A DNA stretch of 64,000 nucleotides from Methanoculleus oceani (GTDB lineage: Archaea; Halobacteriota; Methanomicrobia; Methanomicrobiales; Methanoculleaceae). Below are positions 52,641-63,454 of the stretch, in pieces (positions within the stretch are counted from its first letter, which is position 1; each line of letters begins with the position of its first letter). The notes below the pieces were generated by a model. The model saw only the letters and a program-made list of their open reading frames with translations, did not search any database and was not told the DNA's origin. The stretch lies in assembly GCF_023702065.1 (NCBI RefSeq), contig NZ_QFDM01000001.1:372001-436000 (forward strand), written 5' to 3'. A program made the position numbers and the translations under genes.

Positions 52641-53045
52641 TTATTTTCCAAATTTTCCATCGATCCAGACGGTTATCGCGTCCCGGCTCCGCCGGTAGGC
52701 GGCGAGTACCTTGTCGGGGGTTCCGGTGGCCCGACCCGGGTCCGGGAAATCGACGTGGAGCGTCTCCTTTGTCCAGGGAAACATCGGGCAGACGCCACCT
52801 GCACAGAGCGCGACCACGTAGTCCATCTCGGTTCCATCGAAGAGGGTGAGATCCTTCGCCCGTTGCTCTGAGATACTGATCCCGATCTCATCCATCACTC
52901 TTGCGGCGAGGGGATCAAGGGCGGTGGGGGCAATTCCGGCGGAGCAGGCCTCGTAGCGGTCGCCGTAGCGGGCGCGGAGGTAACCCTCCGCTATCTGGGT
53001 CCGGGCAGCGTTGTTCGTGCCGATGAAGAGCACTCTCTGCTTCAT
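52641..53045 (-). CDS. ArsC-like protein lacking the catalytic cysteine
   Basis: The 134-residue protein aligns along its whole length with the arsenate reductase at 30352-30759, but the P-loop reads FIGTNNAARTQIAEGYL: Gly9 replaces the nucleophilic Cys and Asn replaces His, while Arg15 is kept. The later Cys segment ALCAGGVCPMFPW is retained. It therefore cannot work by the usual phosphocysteine or thiol-arsenate chemistry. It may bind an oxyanion without turnover. The gene lies alone between thiC and purE. Confidence 0.85.
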   Translation of the reverse strand: MKQRVLFIGTNNAARTQIAEGYLRARYGDRYEACSAGIAPTALDPLAARVMDEIGISISEQRAKDLTLFDGTEMDYVVALCAGGVCPMFPWTKETLHVDFPDPGRATGTPDKVLAAYRRSRDAITVWIDGKFGK

Positions 53046-53082
53046 GCCCCTCTCTTGCCGGCCGGATCGTGAAAAAGGTATT

Positions 53083-53475
53083 TCAGGCGCTGTGCGCGCC
53101 GAGGATCCGGACTGCGAGCAGGGCGGCGTTCTCGCCGTTATCCACCCCGACGCAGGCCACGGGGACCCCCCGTGGCATCTGGACGATGGAGAGGAGGGCG
53201 TCGAGACCCATAAGTTTCCCGCTCACCGGGACCCCGATCACCGGCCGCTCTGTTTTCGAGGCGACCACTCCGGGGAGCGCCGCCGAGAGTCCGGCGATCG
53301 CGATGAAGACATGGGCAGTGCTCCCTTTCACGTACTCGTCCAGTTTGTCGGGGTCACGGTGCGCCGAGATCACCCGGTAGTCGTAGGATACATCGTGCTC
53401 CTTTAAGACTGCAAACACCCTCTCCGCAACGGGGCCGTCCGAGGCGGAACCGCAGATAACCGCGACGTCAACCAT
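53083..53475 (-). CDS. purE: Phosphoribosylaminoimidazole carboxylase, PurE
   Basis: The 130-residue enzyme makes the carboxylated imidazole intermediate of IMP synthesis. The active-site loops are [29 protein letters not shown] and [20 protein letters not shown]. The protein is shorter than bacterial PurE. Whether it uses AIR and CO2 (class II) or N5-CAIR (class I) cannot be settled here. It has no adjacent purK. Confidence 0.93.
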   Translation of the reverse strand: MVDVAVICGSASDGPVAERVFAVLKEHDVSYDYRVISAHRDPDKLDEYVKGSTAHVFIAIAGLSAALPGVVASKTERPVIGVPVSGKLMGLDALLSIVQMPRGVPVACVGVDNGENAALLAVRILGAHSA

Positions 53476-53610
53476 ATCTAACTTCGGTATGCCTTCGCCT
53501 CTTCTTCTCTCTGCCGGTATCGCATGGTGGAGAGGTTGATATGAATCCACATCCAAGTTCCTTGCAGGAACAGCGTCTGTCCTCGACGAGACGATATGGA
53601 CTGATCTCTC

Positions 53611-55199
<1,589 letters not shown>

Positions 55200-55256
55200 C
55201 GCAAAAAGTGAGGATTATCAATAACCGGTGCGAGTAGTACCACAGGAAGGATTAAA

Positions 55257-55664
55257 ATGACGGTAAAACTTGGATTCGTCGTCGCGGAGTTCAACCGCGA
55301 CATCACCTATATGATGGAAATCGAGGCCCGGGAGCACGCCGGTTTCCTCGACGCGGAAGTTGCCGATACGATCTATGTCCCCGGCGCCTACGACATGCCG
55401 CTCGCGATCAAGAAGTTGCTCGGACGCGGGGATATCGACGCGGTCGTCACGATCGGGTGCGTCATCGAGGGCGCCACCCAGCACGATGAGATCGTCGTCC
55501 AGCATGCCGCGAGGAAGATCATCGACCTCTCTCTCGAGTTCGGCAAGCCCGTCGCCCTCGGCATCTCCGGGCCGGGGATGACCCGGATGGAAGCGACCGA
55601 GCGTATCGACTACGCGAAGCGTGCCGTCGAATCGGCCGTGAAGATGGTCCAGCGATTGGGATGA
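55257..55664 (+). CDS. ribH: 6,7-dimethyl-8-ribityllumazine synthase
   Basis: The 135-residue enzyme condenses 5-amino-6-ribitylaminouracil with dihydroxybutanone phosphate. It shows [40 protein letters not shown] and [20 protein letters not shown] (catalytic His). The uracil substrate is the same precursor that CofH uses for F420. GGAAGGA precedes the ATG. Its end overlaps the aminotransferase gene by 4 bp. Confidence 0.95.
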   Translation: MTVKLGFVVAEFNRDITYMMEIEAREHAGFLDAEVADTIYVPGAYDMPLAIKKLLGRGDIDAVVTIGCVIEGATQHDEIVVQHAARKIIDLSLEFGKPVALGISGPGMTRMEATERIDYAKRAVESAVKMVQRLG

Positions 55665-56791
55665 GGAGCCTCTCGGAGAAGATTGCGGCCATCGCTCCCT
55701 CCGCGACGATCGAGATCTCGAACGCCGCAAAGCGGATGGCCGCGGAGGGCGTCGACGTCATCAGCCTCTCGATCGGGGAGCCGGACTTCGATACCCCGGC
55801 CCACATCAAGGACGCCTGCGTCGACGCCCTCTGCCGCGGGGAGACCCACTACGCCCCGAGCGCCGGAATACCTGCACTGACGGGCGCGATCGCGGAGAAG
55901 ATCACCCGGGAGAACGGCTTTGCCGTGCAGCAGGACGAGGTGCTCGTCACCTGCGGGGCGAAGGACGCCATCTACGAGGCGATGGAGGCCGTCCTGAATC
56001 CCGGGGACGAGGTGCTCATCCTCGATCCGGCGTGGGTATCCTACGAACCCTGCGCCCGTCTCGCGGGCGCCGGCGTCCGGCACCACCCGCTCTCTCCCGC
56101 GACCTTCCAGGTCGACGATACTCTGCTTGACGCCGTCGGCCCCCGGACGAAGATGGTCGTGGTCAACTCCCCCTCGAACCCCTCCGGCGCGGTGCTTGAT
56201 GCGGCTTCAATCCGGCTCATCGCCGATATCTGCCGTGACCACGACCTCTACGCTCTCTCCGACGAGATTTACGAGAAGCTGGTCTACGGGAAGGAGCACG
56301 TCTCCCTCGCCTCCCTCGAGGGCATGGCCGAGCGGACGATCACCGTCAACGGGTTCTCGAAGGCCTACGCGATGACCGGGTGGCGGATCGGCTACGCGGT
56401 CGCTCCCCGGCCGATCATCCGGCAGATGGAGAAGGTGCAGCAGCACACCATATCGCACCCGACGACGTTTGCGATGTTCGGCGCGGTCGCTGCGCTTCGA
56501 GGCAGCCAGGACTGCGTGGAGGCGATGCGCCGCGAGTTCGAACGCCGGCGCGACTACGTCATCCCGGCGCTCCGCGACCTCGGCTACGTCACCGCCCCGG
56601 CGGACGGCGCCTTCTACGCCTACGTGAAGGTCGACGGCGACGATATGGCGATTGCCCGGTCGTGGCTCCGGGACGCTCATGTGGCGGTCACCCCGGGAAC
56701 CGCGTTCGGCACCCCCGGCTGGCTCCGCGCCTCCTACGCGACCTCGATGGAGAACTTAAAGGCTGCGATCGGGCGGATCGCCCGGGTCTAG
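55661..56791 (+). CDS. Class I/II aminotransferase (aspartate aminotransferase-like)
   Basis: The 376-residue PLP enzyme has [20 protein letters not shown], the N-V-PxNP equivalent [31 protein letters not shown], and the PLP Lys in [18 protein letters not shown]. It resembles archaeal aspartate or broad-specificity aminotransferases. It shares the fold with the product of 20971-22131 but is not its duplicate. The gene starts inside ribH and ends in the first copy of a 45-bp duplication. Confidence 0.92.
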   Translation: MRSLSEKIAAIAPSATIEISNAAKRMAAEGVDVISLSIGEPDFDTPAHIKDACVDALCRGETHYAPSAGIPALTGAIAEKITRENGFAVQQDEVLVTCGAKDAIYEAMEAVLNPGDEVLILDPAWVSYEPCARLAGAGVRHHPLSPATFQVDDTLLDAVGPRTKMVVVNSPSNPSGAVLDAASIRLIADICRDHDLYALSDEIYEKLVYGKEHVSLASLEGMAERTITVNGFSKAYAMTGWRIGYAVAPRPIIRQMEKVQQHTISHPTTFAMFGAVAALRGSQDCVEAMRREFERRRDYVIPALRDLGYVTAPADGAFYAYVKVDGDDMAIARSWLRDAHVAVTPGTAFGTPGWLRASYATSMENLKAAIGRIARV

Positions 56792-56870
56792 AACCCCTTA
56801 CTTTTCCCCAGCTCCGGGTTTGCAGCCCGGGTCTAGAACCCCTTACTTTTCCCCAGCTCCGGGTTTGCAG
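56781..56870. repeat. Perfect 45-bp tandem duplication at two convergent gene ends
   Basis: Two identical 45-bp copies (56781-56825 and 56826-56870) begin CCCGGGTCTAGAACCCCTTA and end GGGTTTGCAG. The first contains the stop of the aminotransferase gene (TAG, 56789-56791) and the second the stop of the convergent TPR gene. As 45 is a multiple of 3, either gene could gain or lose the unit without a frame change. Confidence 0.9.
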
Positions 56871-58527
56871 CCCGGGTTCGGTTCGACAGCCGTTGTGCCC
56901 TCTCGTGGTATTTGACCGCCTCGGTGGGGCGGTCAAGATAGACGAGCGCCATCGCCTTTCCGTTGAGCGCTTCGGCGTCGTCGGGGCTGAAGGCGAGCGC
57001 CTGGTCATAGCAGTCGAGGGCCTCCTCGTAGCGTTCCAGGAGCACGAGAGCGTTCCCCTTCGTGCTCCAGACCTCGTGTTTCGAAGGGTCGATCTCGAGC
57101 ACGTGCGAGTAGCAGGCGACGGCTTCGCCGTACCGCCCGAGGATGAAGAGCGCAAGGCCTTTATTATACCAGGCGTCCGCGTTCTCCGGGTGGGCCAGGA
57201 GTTCCTGGTCGTAGCAGACGAGTGCCTTGTCGTAGTGCGAAAGAATGGAGAGGACGCTCGCTTTGTTGTTCCAGACCCCGCGGTTCTCAGGGTCGACCTC
57301 GAGCGCCCGCTCGTAGCAGACGAGCGCCTCTTCGTAGCGTTCGAGCTGGTAAAGTGCGTTGCCGTAGTTGTTCCAGGCGACGGCGTTCCCGGGGTCCTTC
57401 CGGACCACGGCCTGGTAGCAGGTAATCGCGGCCCCGCAGTTTCCGAGGGCATAGTAACACTCGCCCCGGTAGTAGTCTGAGTCCGTGTAGTCGGCCCGGA
57501 TCCTGAGCGCCTGGTCGAAGCACTCTACCGCCTCCCCATAGCGCTTCAGGACGAAGAAGAGAAGGCCCTTCTGGTACCAGATCTCCGCATCGACGGCGTT
57601 TTCCCTGAGCGCCCGGTCGAAGCAGGCGAGCGAGAGGTCGTAACGCTTCAGTTTCTTCAGCACTATGGCCTTCTGGTACCAGATCCCCGGATGCTCGGGG
57701 TTGATCCGGAACGCCCGGTCATAGGCTTCGAGGGCCTCCTTGTAGCGTTCGAGGTTCTGCAGTGCCCTGCCCCGGTTGTAGCAGGCGCCGGCGTCGTCGG
57801 GACGGAGAGCGAGCGCCCGGTCGAAGCATCCCACGGCCTCGTCATAGCGCTGAAGCGCCGCAAGCGTGCATCCCCGGGTGTACCAGGTGTCGGCGTGGTT
57901 CGGGTCGATGACGACGGCCCGATCATAGGAGGCGAGCGCGTCCTCGTAGCGGGAGAGGAGGATCTGGATCGTTCCCCTGGCATACCAGGCGTTTGCGTTC
58001 CCGGGATCGAGCGCGATGACCCGATCGTAACAGTCGATAGCCGCGTCGTACCGGCGCTCGGCAGCGAGCGCCGTTCCGCGGGCGAGCCAGGCCTCGACCC
58101 AGCCCGGTTCGAGCGCGACGACCCGGTCGTAGCAGGCGATCGCGTCAGGGGCTCGCCCGATCTTTCGGAAGGCGTGGCCCCGGATGAGCCAGCCACTCGC
58201 GGAATCCGGCGCGAGTTTCACTGCCTGACCGCAGGAGCCGGCCGCTTCCCGGTACTCCCGGAGATCGTACAGCACCTGCCCCCGGGCGTGCCAGAGCCGG
58301 GCGCAGGTGGGGTCGATCCTGATCCCCTGGTCGAAACATTCGGCCGCTTCCCGGTAGCGCCGGGCGTCTCTGAGGGCGAGTCCTTTGTGATACCAGGCTG
58401 CGGTGACGTTGGCGTTCAGGCTGATCGCCCGGTCGTAGCACTCGACGGCCCGGTCGTACTGCCCCTGCTCGGCGTATGCCCGTCCCTTCCCGCACCAGGT
58501 TTCGGCGCTCTTCCAGGGGAGTTCCAT
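56833..58527 (-). CDS. Tetratricopeptide-repeat protein, 16 TPRs
   Basis: The 564-residue protein consists almost entirely of 16 consecutive 34-residue TPR units. Each begins like AWYxKG and ends like YDRALALDP; examples are TAAWYHKGLALRDARRYREA and NAWYARGTIQILLSRYEDAL. No signal peptide or other domain is visible. TPR solenoids mediate protein-protein contact. The end [12 protein letters not shown] lies in the 45-bp duplication, so the original C-terminus may have differed. The ATG at 58527 opens the first repeat; longer frames lack repeat character. Confidence 0.88.
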   Translation of the reverse strand: MELPWKSAETWCGKGRAYAEQGQYDRAVECYDRAISLNANVTAAWYHKGLALRDARRYREAAECFDQGIRIDPTCARLWHARGQVLYDLREYREAAGSCGQAVKLAPDSASGWLIRGHAFRKIGRAPDAIACYDRVVALEPGWVEAWLARGTALAAERRYDAAIDCYDRVIALDPGNANAWYARGTIQILLSRYEDALASYDRAVVIDPNHADTWYTRGCTLAALQRYDEAVGCFDRALALRPDDAGACYNRGRALQNLERYKEALEAYDRAFRINPEHPGIWYQKAIVLKKLKRYDLSLACFDRALRENAVDAEIWYQKGLLFFVLKRYGEAVECFDQALRIRADYTDSDYYRGECYYALGNCGAAITCYQAVVRKDPGNAVAWNNYGNALYQLERYEEALVCYERALEVDPENRGVWNNKASVLSILSHYDKALVCYDQELLAHPENADAWYNKGLALFILGRYGEAVACYSHVLEIDPSKHEVWSTKGNALVLLERYEEALDCYDQALAFSPDDAEALNGKAMALVYLDRPTEAVKYHERAQRLSNRTRAANPELGKSKGF

Positions 58528-58726
58528 TTTGTGAGTGATTGCGGTCCTCGGGCAAAAAGGGTTTCGATAGAGTTCGCGGGAATGTCTCCGCCTGGAAGGA
58601 AAACCCTTCCCTGCAATGCTTCCTTCCCGGGACCCGATCGGCCCGGTGCGTGGGATCGATTGGCAATGTATACATGCTCCGGGATCAAAACCGGGAATCA
58701 GGGTAGCCCGATCGGGCCGGATGAGT

Positions 58727-59395
58727 ATGAAGAGGATGCGCGATACCCCGAACCGCGATCGTCCGCGCGAGAAACTGGCAGAACGGGGACCGCAGGCGCT
58801 CACCGATGCCGAACTGATTGCTCTTCTCCTCGGGCGGGGCACAAAGGCGCGGGACGTCCGGCAGGTTGCCGGCGACGTCGAACGCTACCTGAAGAGTGTC
58901 AAAGACAGTCCATCCTATAACGAACTCCTTGAGATAGACGGGATCGGCTCGGCGAAGGCCTGCGAGATCATGGCCTGCTTCGAACTCGGGCGGCGGTATC
59001 TCGGGAACGACGGCGTCTCCGGGCACCGGATCGCCTGTCCCGAAGACGTCCTCCCGCTTGTTGCGGAATGGCGGGACAGGAAGCAGGAGTACTTCTTCTG
59101 TATCACCCTCAACGGCGCCGGCGAGGTGATCGAACGCCATATCGTCACCGTCGGGATCTTAAACCAGAGTCTCGTCCACCCCCGGGAGGTCTTTGCCGAG
59201 GCGATCGCCGACCGCGCCGCCTCGGTGATCCTGGTTCACAACCACCCATCGGGCACGCTCGAGCCTTCCACCCAGGATCTCGGCATCACCCGGCAACTCG
59301 TCGAGGCCGGATCGATCCTCGGCATCAGGGTGCTCGACCACGTCATCGTCACGAAGAAAGGCTACGTGAGCCTGAAAGAACTCGGGCATCTTTGA
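58727..59395 (+). CDS. radC: RadC/MPN-domain protein
   Basis: The 222-residue protein has an N-terminal helix-hairpin-helix region (LLEIDGIGSAKACEIMACFE) and a C-terminal JAMM/MPN metalloprotease-like domain with HNHPSGTLEPSTQDLGIT, the H-x-H-PSG-x4-S-x2-D motif. Early family features are RPREKLAERGPQALTDAELI and ALLLGRGTKARDV. RadC was named for DNA repair, but that role is doubted. ATG at 58727; ATG at 58721 is equally possible. It is mainly a bacterial family, present in some methanogens. Confidence 0.9.
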   Translation: MKRMRDTPNRDRPREKLAERGPQALTDAELIALLLGRGTKARDVRQVAGDVERYLKSVKDSPSYNELLEIDGIGSAKACEIMACFELGRRYLGNDGVSGHRIACPEDVLPLVAEWRDRKQEYFFCITLNGAGEVIERHIVTVGILNQSLVHPREVFAEAIADRAASVILVHNHPSGTLEPSTQDLGITRQLVEAGSILGIRVLDHVIVTKKGYVSLKELGHL

Positions 59396-59455
59396 CCTCC
59401 GGGAGCGGTATGAGCACTCATTTTCGGAACTGCCGGATCGGAAACGTTATATTTT

Positions 59456-59472
59456 TCTAACATCATGTTAGA
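59456..59472. promoter_or_regulatory. Palindromic operator candidate TCTAACAT-N-ATGTTAGA
   Basis: A perfect 8-bp inverted repeat with a 1-bp centre lies between two TATA-like elements, TTATATTTTTC (59447-59457) and ATATAAATA (59472-59480). It is directly upstream of the gene beginning at 59493, so a bound protein would cover the promoter. Confidence 0.5.
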
Positions 59473-59492
59473 TATAAATAACAGGTGAATCG

Positions 59493-59834
59493 ATGAAAAT
59501 GGGATACGCGGTACAGATTGCAGCGGGAACGGTTCTCGGGGCTGCCGGACTTCTCCTCCTGTTCCTCATCGACGGGACAGAGGTGATCTCCCCGATCCCG
59601 GTGACGATCGGCGCGGCGCTCCTTGCGGCGGCTCTCGTGCGGTACCGGGTGTCCCCGGGCGAACCTCCCGTGAGTCCCGGTCGATGCCCCGGCAGGGCCG
59701 GTTCTATTCCCCGGTTCGGGTTGAATTCCTCTGGAGGATCCCCGAAATCCGATAGATACCCCATCATTCGCCACCGTGATCCTGAAAAAAGTTTATCACT
59801 TCCCATCGGCCAAGAATACACGAGGCGTACTTAA
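59493..59834 (+). CDS. Hypothetical membrane protein, 113 aa
   Basis: MKMGYAVQIAAGTVLGAAGL opens two hydrophobic segments (about residues 7-25 and 33-48), followed by a long basic, Pro- and Ser-rich tail. AGGTGA lies 4 nt before the ATG. The membrane part looks real; the C-terminal tail has little structure, and a promoter of the next gene lies within it, so the true end could be disturbed by a frame error. No family was recognised. Confidence 0.5.
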   Translation: MKMGYAVQIAAGTVLGAAGLLLLFLIDGTEVISPIPVTIGAALLAAALVRYRVSPGEPPVSPGRCPGRAGSIPRFGLNSSGGSPKSDRYPIIRHRDPEKSLSLPIGQEYTRRT

Positions 59835-59836
59835 CC

Positions 59837-60493
59837 ATGGAAACAGGATTTCTCCGGGTACTGCTCAACCCCGGGCGCTTCTTTGAGGCGCGCATGCAGG
59901 ATGAGCCGAGCCTGAAGATACCGGCGCTCATCGCGCTCGTCATCGGACTGATCGGCGTGGTCTCTGCCGTGCTGATGGCGAATATCACCATTGCCATGCT
60001 TCCCGATGAGATGCAGGGGCTCGGGGTGCTCATAACAATCTTCTCCGCCGCTATTGCCTTCATCGGGGGGCTCCTGGTGTGGGTCATCTACGGCTTCGTC
60101 TTCTACCTCGTCTCGATGGTCTTCAAGGGCTCAGGAGACCTCAAGCGGACACTGGAGTTCACGGGCTACGGGCTTCTGCCCCAGGTATTCGGGGGCATCA
60201 TCGGGACGTTCTTCACCTATCAGCTTCTCTCGGGCCTGACCGTCCCGCCCATGACAAGCCCCGAGCAGATCGCGGAGTTCTCCGAGAGCCTGGTGAGCAT
60301 TCTGACGACCGATCCCCTGGCGCAGATCGCCGGGCTCGTGAGCATCCTCTTCATGATCTGGAGCGCGAACATATGGGTCTTCGGCATGAAGTACGCACGG
60401 AACCTCTCCACGCGGGACGCGGTCCTCACCGTCGGGATACCCATAGGTCTCTACATCCTCTATACGCTCATTACACTTGCCGGATGGCTGTAA
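59837..60493 (+). CDS. Yip1-family membrane protein
   Basis: METGFLRVLLNPGRFFEARM is the characteristic amphipathic start (NPxxFF) of archaeal and bacterial YIP1-domain proteins. Five membrane helices follow, with the loop FKGSGDLKRTLEFTGYGLLP between two of them. The role is unknown; homologues often sit next to transporters. A TATA-like AAAGTTTATCAC about 40 bp upstream suggests its own promoter. The S-layer-like protein gene begins 1 bp after its stop, then an ABC exporter, so a four-gene unit is likely. Confidence 0.83.
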   Translation: METGFLRVLLNPGRFFEARMQDEPSLKIPALIALVIGLIGVVSAVLMANITIAMLPDEMQGLGVLITIFSAAIAFIGGLLVWVIYGFVFYLVSMVFKGSGDLKRTLEFTGYGLLPQVFGGIIGTFFTYQLLSGLTVPPMTSPEQIAEFSESLVSILTTDPLAQIAGLVSILFMIWSANIWVFGMKYARNLSTRDAVLTVGIPIGLYILYTLITLAGWL

Positions 60494-60494
60494 C

Positions 60495-61631
60495 ATGAAA
60501 CCACTCTATCTTGTCATCATATCACTCCTCTGCGCCGTGATAGCGGTCGCCGCACCGGTGAGCGCCGCTCCTGCAGACATCACCGTCGTCTCCTCGTCGC
60601 TCGACCCGCCGGTCCTGATGAAAGGGGATACCGGGACGCTGACAGTCGTGATCCAGAACAACGGTGCCGAGACCGTGGCCATCAAGAGCGCCCGGCTCTA
60701 CGGCAGCGGGGTCGTGCCGCTGAGCGAGCCCTACCCCTCGGTCGGGGAGATCGGCGCCGGGAACAGCAAGACGTTCACCTTCACCGTCCGGGCGGACGGG
60801 GGCGAGGGGACGTTCTACCCGCAGTTCGTCCTTGACTTCCGCGACGGTGCCGGCAGCCTCCGCTACCCGGTCCCGGTCCAGGTCGAGAACACCCCACTCA
60901 GCGCGTCGGTGATCGGCAAGCCGGACGCCTTCGCCGCAGGCCGGACGGCCGAGATTACCGTCCGAGTGGGCAACCCCCGCCCGAACGCCGCCTCCGGCGT
61001 CCAGGTGATCCCGCAGGGGACCGGCTTTTCCGCCACCCCGACCGGCGGGTTCATCGGTGCTCTCGCCCCTGACGCGTCCGGGACCGTCGTCTTCAACCTG
61101 ACCCCGACCACGGAGACGGCCGTCACGTTCCAGGTGGTCTGGCGCAACGGGATCAACACCCACACCGCCGATCTCGTGCTGCCGGTCGCCTTCGGCGAGG
61201 ACAAGCGGCAGGCGGACCCCATCATCACCAACGTCGAGGTCGCGCCCGTCGCCGGCGGCTACCGGATCGTGGGCGACGTCATGAACGCGGGCCTCGAGTC
61301 CGCCCGGTCGGTGCTCGTCACCGCCGGCGCGCCCGCGACCCCCATCGATCCCTTCCGGGTCTACGTCGTCGGGACCCTCGACCCTGACGACATCTCCTCG
61401 TTCGAGGTGACGTTTAAGGCCGATGCGACCACGACCGAGATCCCGGTCGTCGTCGAGTACCGGGACGACGACGGGAACCGATACGCCGCGACGACGATGG
61501 TCGGGCTCGGCGGCACCACGGCGCCGCTCGAGGAGCGGGACGGCGAGTTCCCGGTTGCCGGGATCGTCGTCGTGGTGCTGGTCGCGCTCGGGATCGCCGG
61601 GGCAATCTACTACTCGTGGAAGCGGACGTAA
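60495..61631 (+). CDS. Secreted membrane-anchored S-layer-domain-like protein (COG1361)
   Basis: The 378-residue protein has a cleavable-looking signal peptide (MKPLYLVIISLLCAVIAVAA, cut likely after VSA). About three beta-sandwich domains follow, of the kind with GDTGTLTVVIQNNGAETVAI and GRTAEITVRVGNPRPNAASG, and a C-terminal helix (about residues 353-374) ending YYSWKRT. It is probably an extracellular adaptor of the following ABC system. The architecture matches COG1361 proteins that accompany MacB-like exporters in methanogens. Confidence 0.85.
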   Translation: MKPLYLVIISLLCAVIAVAAPVSAAPADITVVSSSLDPPVLMKGDTGTLTVVIQNNGAETVAIKSARLYGSGVVPLSEPYPSVGEIGAGNSKTFTFTVRADGGEGTFYPQFVLDFRDGAGSLRYPVPVQVENTPLSASVIGKPDAFAAGRTAEITVRVGNPRPNAASGVQVIPQGTGFSATPTGGFIGALAPDASGTVVFNLTPTTETAVTFQVVWRNGINTHTADLVLPVAFGEDKRQADPIITNVEVAPVAGGYRIVGDVMNAGLESARSVLVTAGAPATPIDPFRVYVVGTLDPDDISSFEVTFKADATTTEIPVVVEYRDDDGNRYAATTMVGLGGTTAPLEERDGEFPVAGIVVVVLVALGIAGAIYYSWKRT

Positions 61632-61636
61632 CGACG

Positions 61637-62308
61637 ATGCCGGTCATCAGTTTCGAGCACGTGAGCAAGGTCTACCCCCTCCCCGCCGGCGACGTCGTGG
61701 CGCTCGACGGGGTCGATATCGCCATCGAGCAGGGCGAGTTCGTCCTGGTCATGGGGCCGTCGGGGTCGGGGAAGTCGACGCTCTTAAACATCATGGGGTC
61801 GCTCGACGTCCCGACCTCGGGCGAGGTCACCATCGCCGGCAACCGGATCGGCGGGATGGACGACGACGACCTGACCCTGCTACGGCGGGACCACATCGGG
61901 TTCGTCTTCCAGCAGTTCAACCTGATCCCGCTGCTCTCGGTGGTCGAGAACGTCGAGTATCCGCTCATCCTCAAAGGCCGGCAGGACGGGTCCCGCGAGC
62001 GGGCACAGGAGGTCCTCGCCGCGGTCGGGATCGCGGAGACGCACTTCACCCACAAGCCGGGCGAACTCTCCGGCGGGCAGCAGCAGCGGGTCGCGATCGC
62101 CCGGGCACTCGTCAACGACCCCGACTTCCTCCTCTGCGACGAGCCGACCGGGAACCTGGACTCGAAGACCGGCACCGCCATCATGGACCTCCTGGACCGG
62201 ATGAACCGCGAGGAGGGCAAGACCGTCGTCATGGTCACCCACGACCCCCACATGACCGACTACGCCGACCGGACGATCCGGCTCGTCGACGGGAGGGTGG
62301 CAGAATGA
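61637..62308 (+). CDS. MacB/LolD-type ABC transporter ATPase
   Basis: The 223-residue ATPase has Walker [21 protein letters not shown] (residues about 39-58), the LolD-type Q-loop [20 protein letters not shown], signature [20 protein letters not shown], Walker [13 protein letters not shown] and H-loop VTHD. It drives the permease encoded in the ATGA overlap. Such systems act by mechanotransmission on extracellular partners and not by classic transport, so the preceding S-layer-like protein is a likely partner. Confidence 0.93.
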   Translation: MPVISFEHVSKVYPLPAGDVVALDGVDIAIEQGEFVLVMGPSGSGKSTLLNIMGSLDVPTSGEVTIAGNRIGGMDDDDLTLLRRDHIGFVFQQFNLIPLLSVVENVEYPLILKGRQDGSRERAQEVLAAVGIAETHFTHKPGELSGGQQQRVAIARALVNDPDFLLCDEPTGNLDSKTGTAIMDLLDRMNREEGKTVVMVTHDPHMTDYADRTIRLVDGRVAE

Positions 62309-63450
62309 CTTTCTTCAACCTTGCCCGCCGGAACGTCAGCCGTCACTGGCTCCGGTCGGTCCTTGCGGTCATCGGTATCGTCATCGGGGTGATCGCGATC
62401 GCCACCCTCGGGATCATGGGCAACAGCATCGGCCTCATGTTCGGCGACATGGTCACCGACGTCGGCGACACCCTCATCGTCTCTCCGGCGACGGGCGTGG
62501 GCGGGGGAAAACTCACCGAACGGCAGGTTGCCGATATCACACGGGCGGTCGGCTCCAACCTGGTCATACCGTTCTCGAGCACCGCCGATAAGATCTCCGT
62601 GGGCGAAAAGGAGGGCGGCGCGATGCTCTACGCGATCCCTGCCGGGGATATCCCCTCTCTGCTCGAGGTGGAGTCGGGAGCCTACCCGAGGGATACGGGC
62701 GCCGGGTGCCTGATCGGGAGTCAGCTTGCCGCGAACAGCAGGGAAAACGGCCTGAAACTCGGTGCCCGGGTCAGGATAGGCGGCGAAACCCTCCGGGTCG
62801 TCGGCGTGCTCGAAGAGCGGGGGATGGGGTTCGACATCAACCCCGACTACGCCATCGTCGTGCCCTACTCCTGGTACTCGAGTCACTACGACGAGGACGA
62901 TTACGACCAGGTGATCGTGAAGGTCAGAGACGTCAAGGATATCGACGCGGTCAAGGAGTCGATCGAGCAGAGGATGAACCGGCGGGAGGACGTCGTCACC
63001 GTCATGGACACCAGGGGGATCCTCGAGAGCATCTTTGAGGCCACCGAGTCGATCACGGTCTTTCTGATGGGCATCGGTGCGGTATCGCTCATCGTCGCCG
63101 GCGTCTCGATCCTAAACGTGATGCTGATGTCGGTGACCGAGCGGATCAAGGAGATCGGTGTCCTGCGGAGCATCGGCACCCGCCGGAGCGAGGTGATGCG
63201 GATGTTCATCTACGAGGCCCTCTTCCTCGGCCTTGCGGGTGCCCTCATCGGGGGAATGCTCAGTTTCGGCGCTGGCTACGTTGTGACGGCAATCTTCGTC
63301 GGGAACGCGGATTACCTCTTCGACCCGACGAGTCTTCTCTACATCATCTTCGGGATGGCCTTCGGCGTCATCACGAGCGTGGCCTCCGGCCTCTACCCGG
63401 CCTGGAAGGCGGCGAACTTAAACCCGATCCAGGCGTTGCGCCACGAGTGA
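62305..63450 (+). CDS. MacB-type ABC permease (FtsX domain)
   Basis: The 381-residue protein shows MacB architecture: one helix (RSVLAVIGIVIGVIAIATLG), a periplasm-facing domain of about 190 residues (VGDTLIVSPATGVGGGKLTE onward), and three C-terminal helices with the FtsX signature RIKEIGVLRSIGTRRSEVMR. The end is PAWKAANLNPIQALRHE. It works with the ATPase overlapping its start. The cargo or signal is unknown. Confidence 0.92.
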   Translation: MTFFNLARRNVSRHWLRSVLAVIGIVIGVIAIATLGIMGNSIGLMFGDMVTDVGDTLIVSPATGVGGGKLTERQVADITRAVGSNLVIPFSSTADKISVGEKEGGAMLYAIPAGDIPSLLEVESGAYPRDTGAGCLIGSQLAANSRENGLKLGARVRIGGETLRVVGVLEERGMGFDINPDYAIVVPYSWYSSHYDEDDYDQVIVKVRDVKDIDAVKESIEQRMNRREDVVTVMDTRGILESIFEATESITVFLMGIGAVSLIVAGVSILNVMLMSVTERIKEIGVLRSIGTRRSEVMRMFIYEALFLGLAGALIGGMLSFGAGYVVTAIFVGNADYLFDPTSLLYIIFGMAFGVITSVASGLYPAWKAANLNPIQALRHE

Positions 63451-63454
63451 CGAC

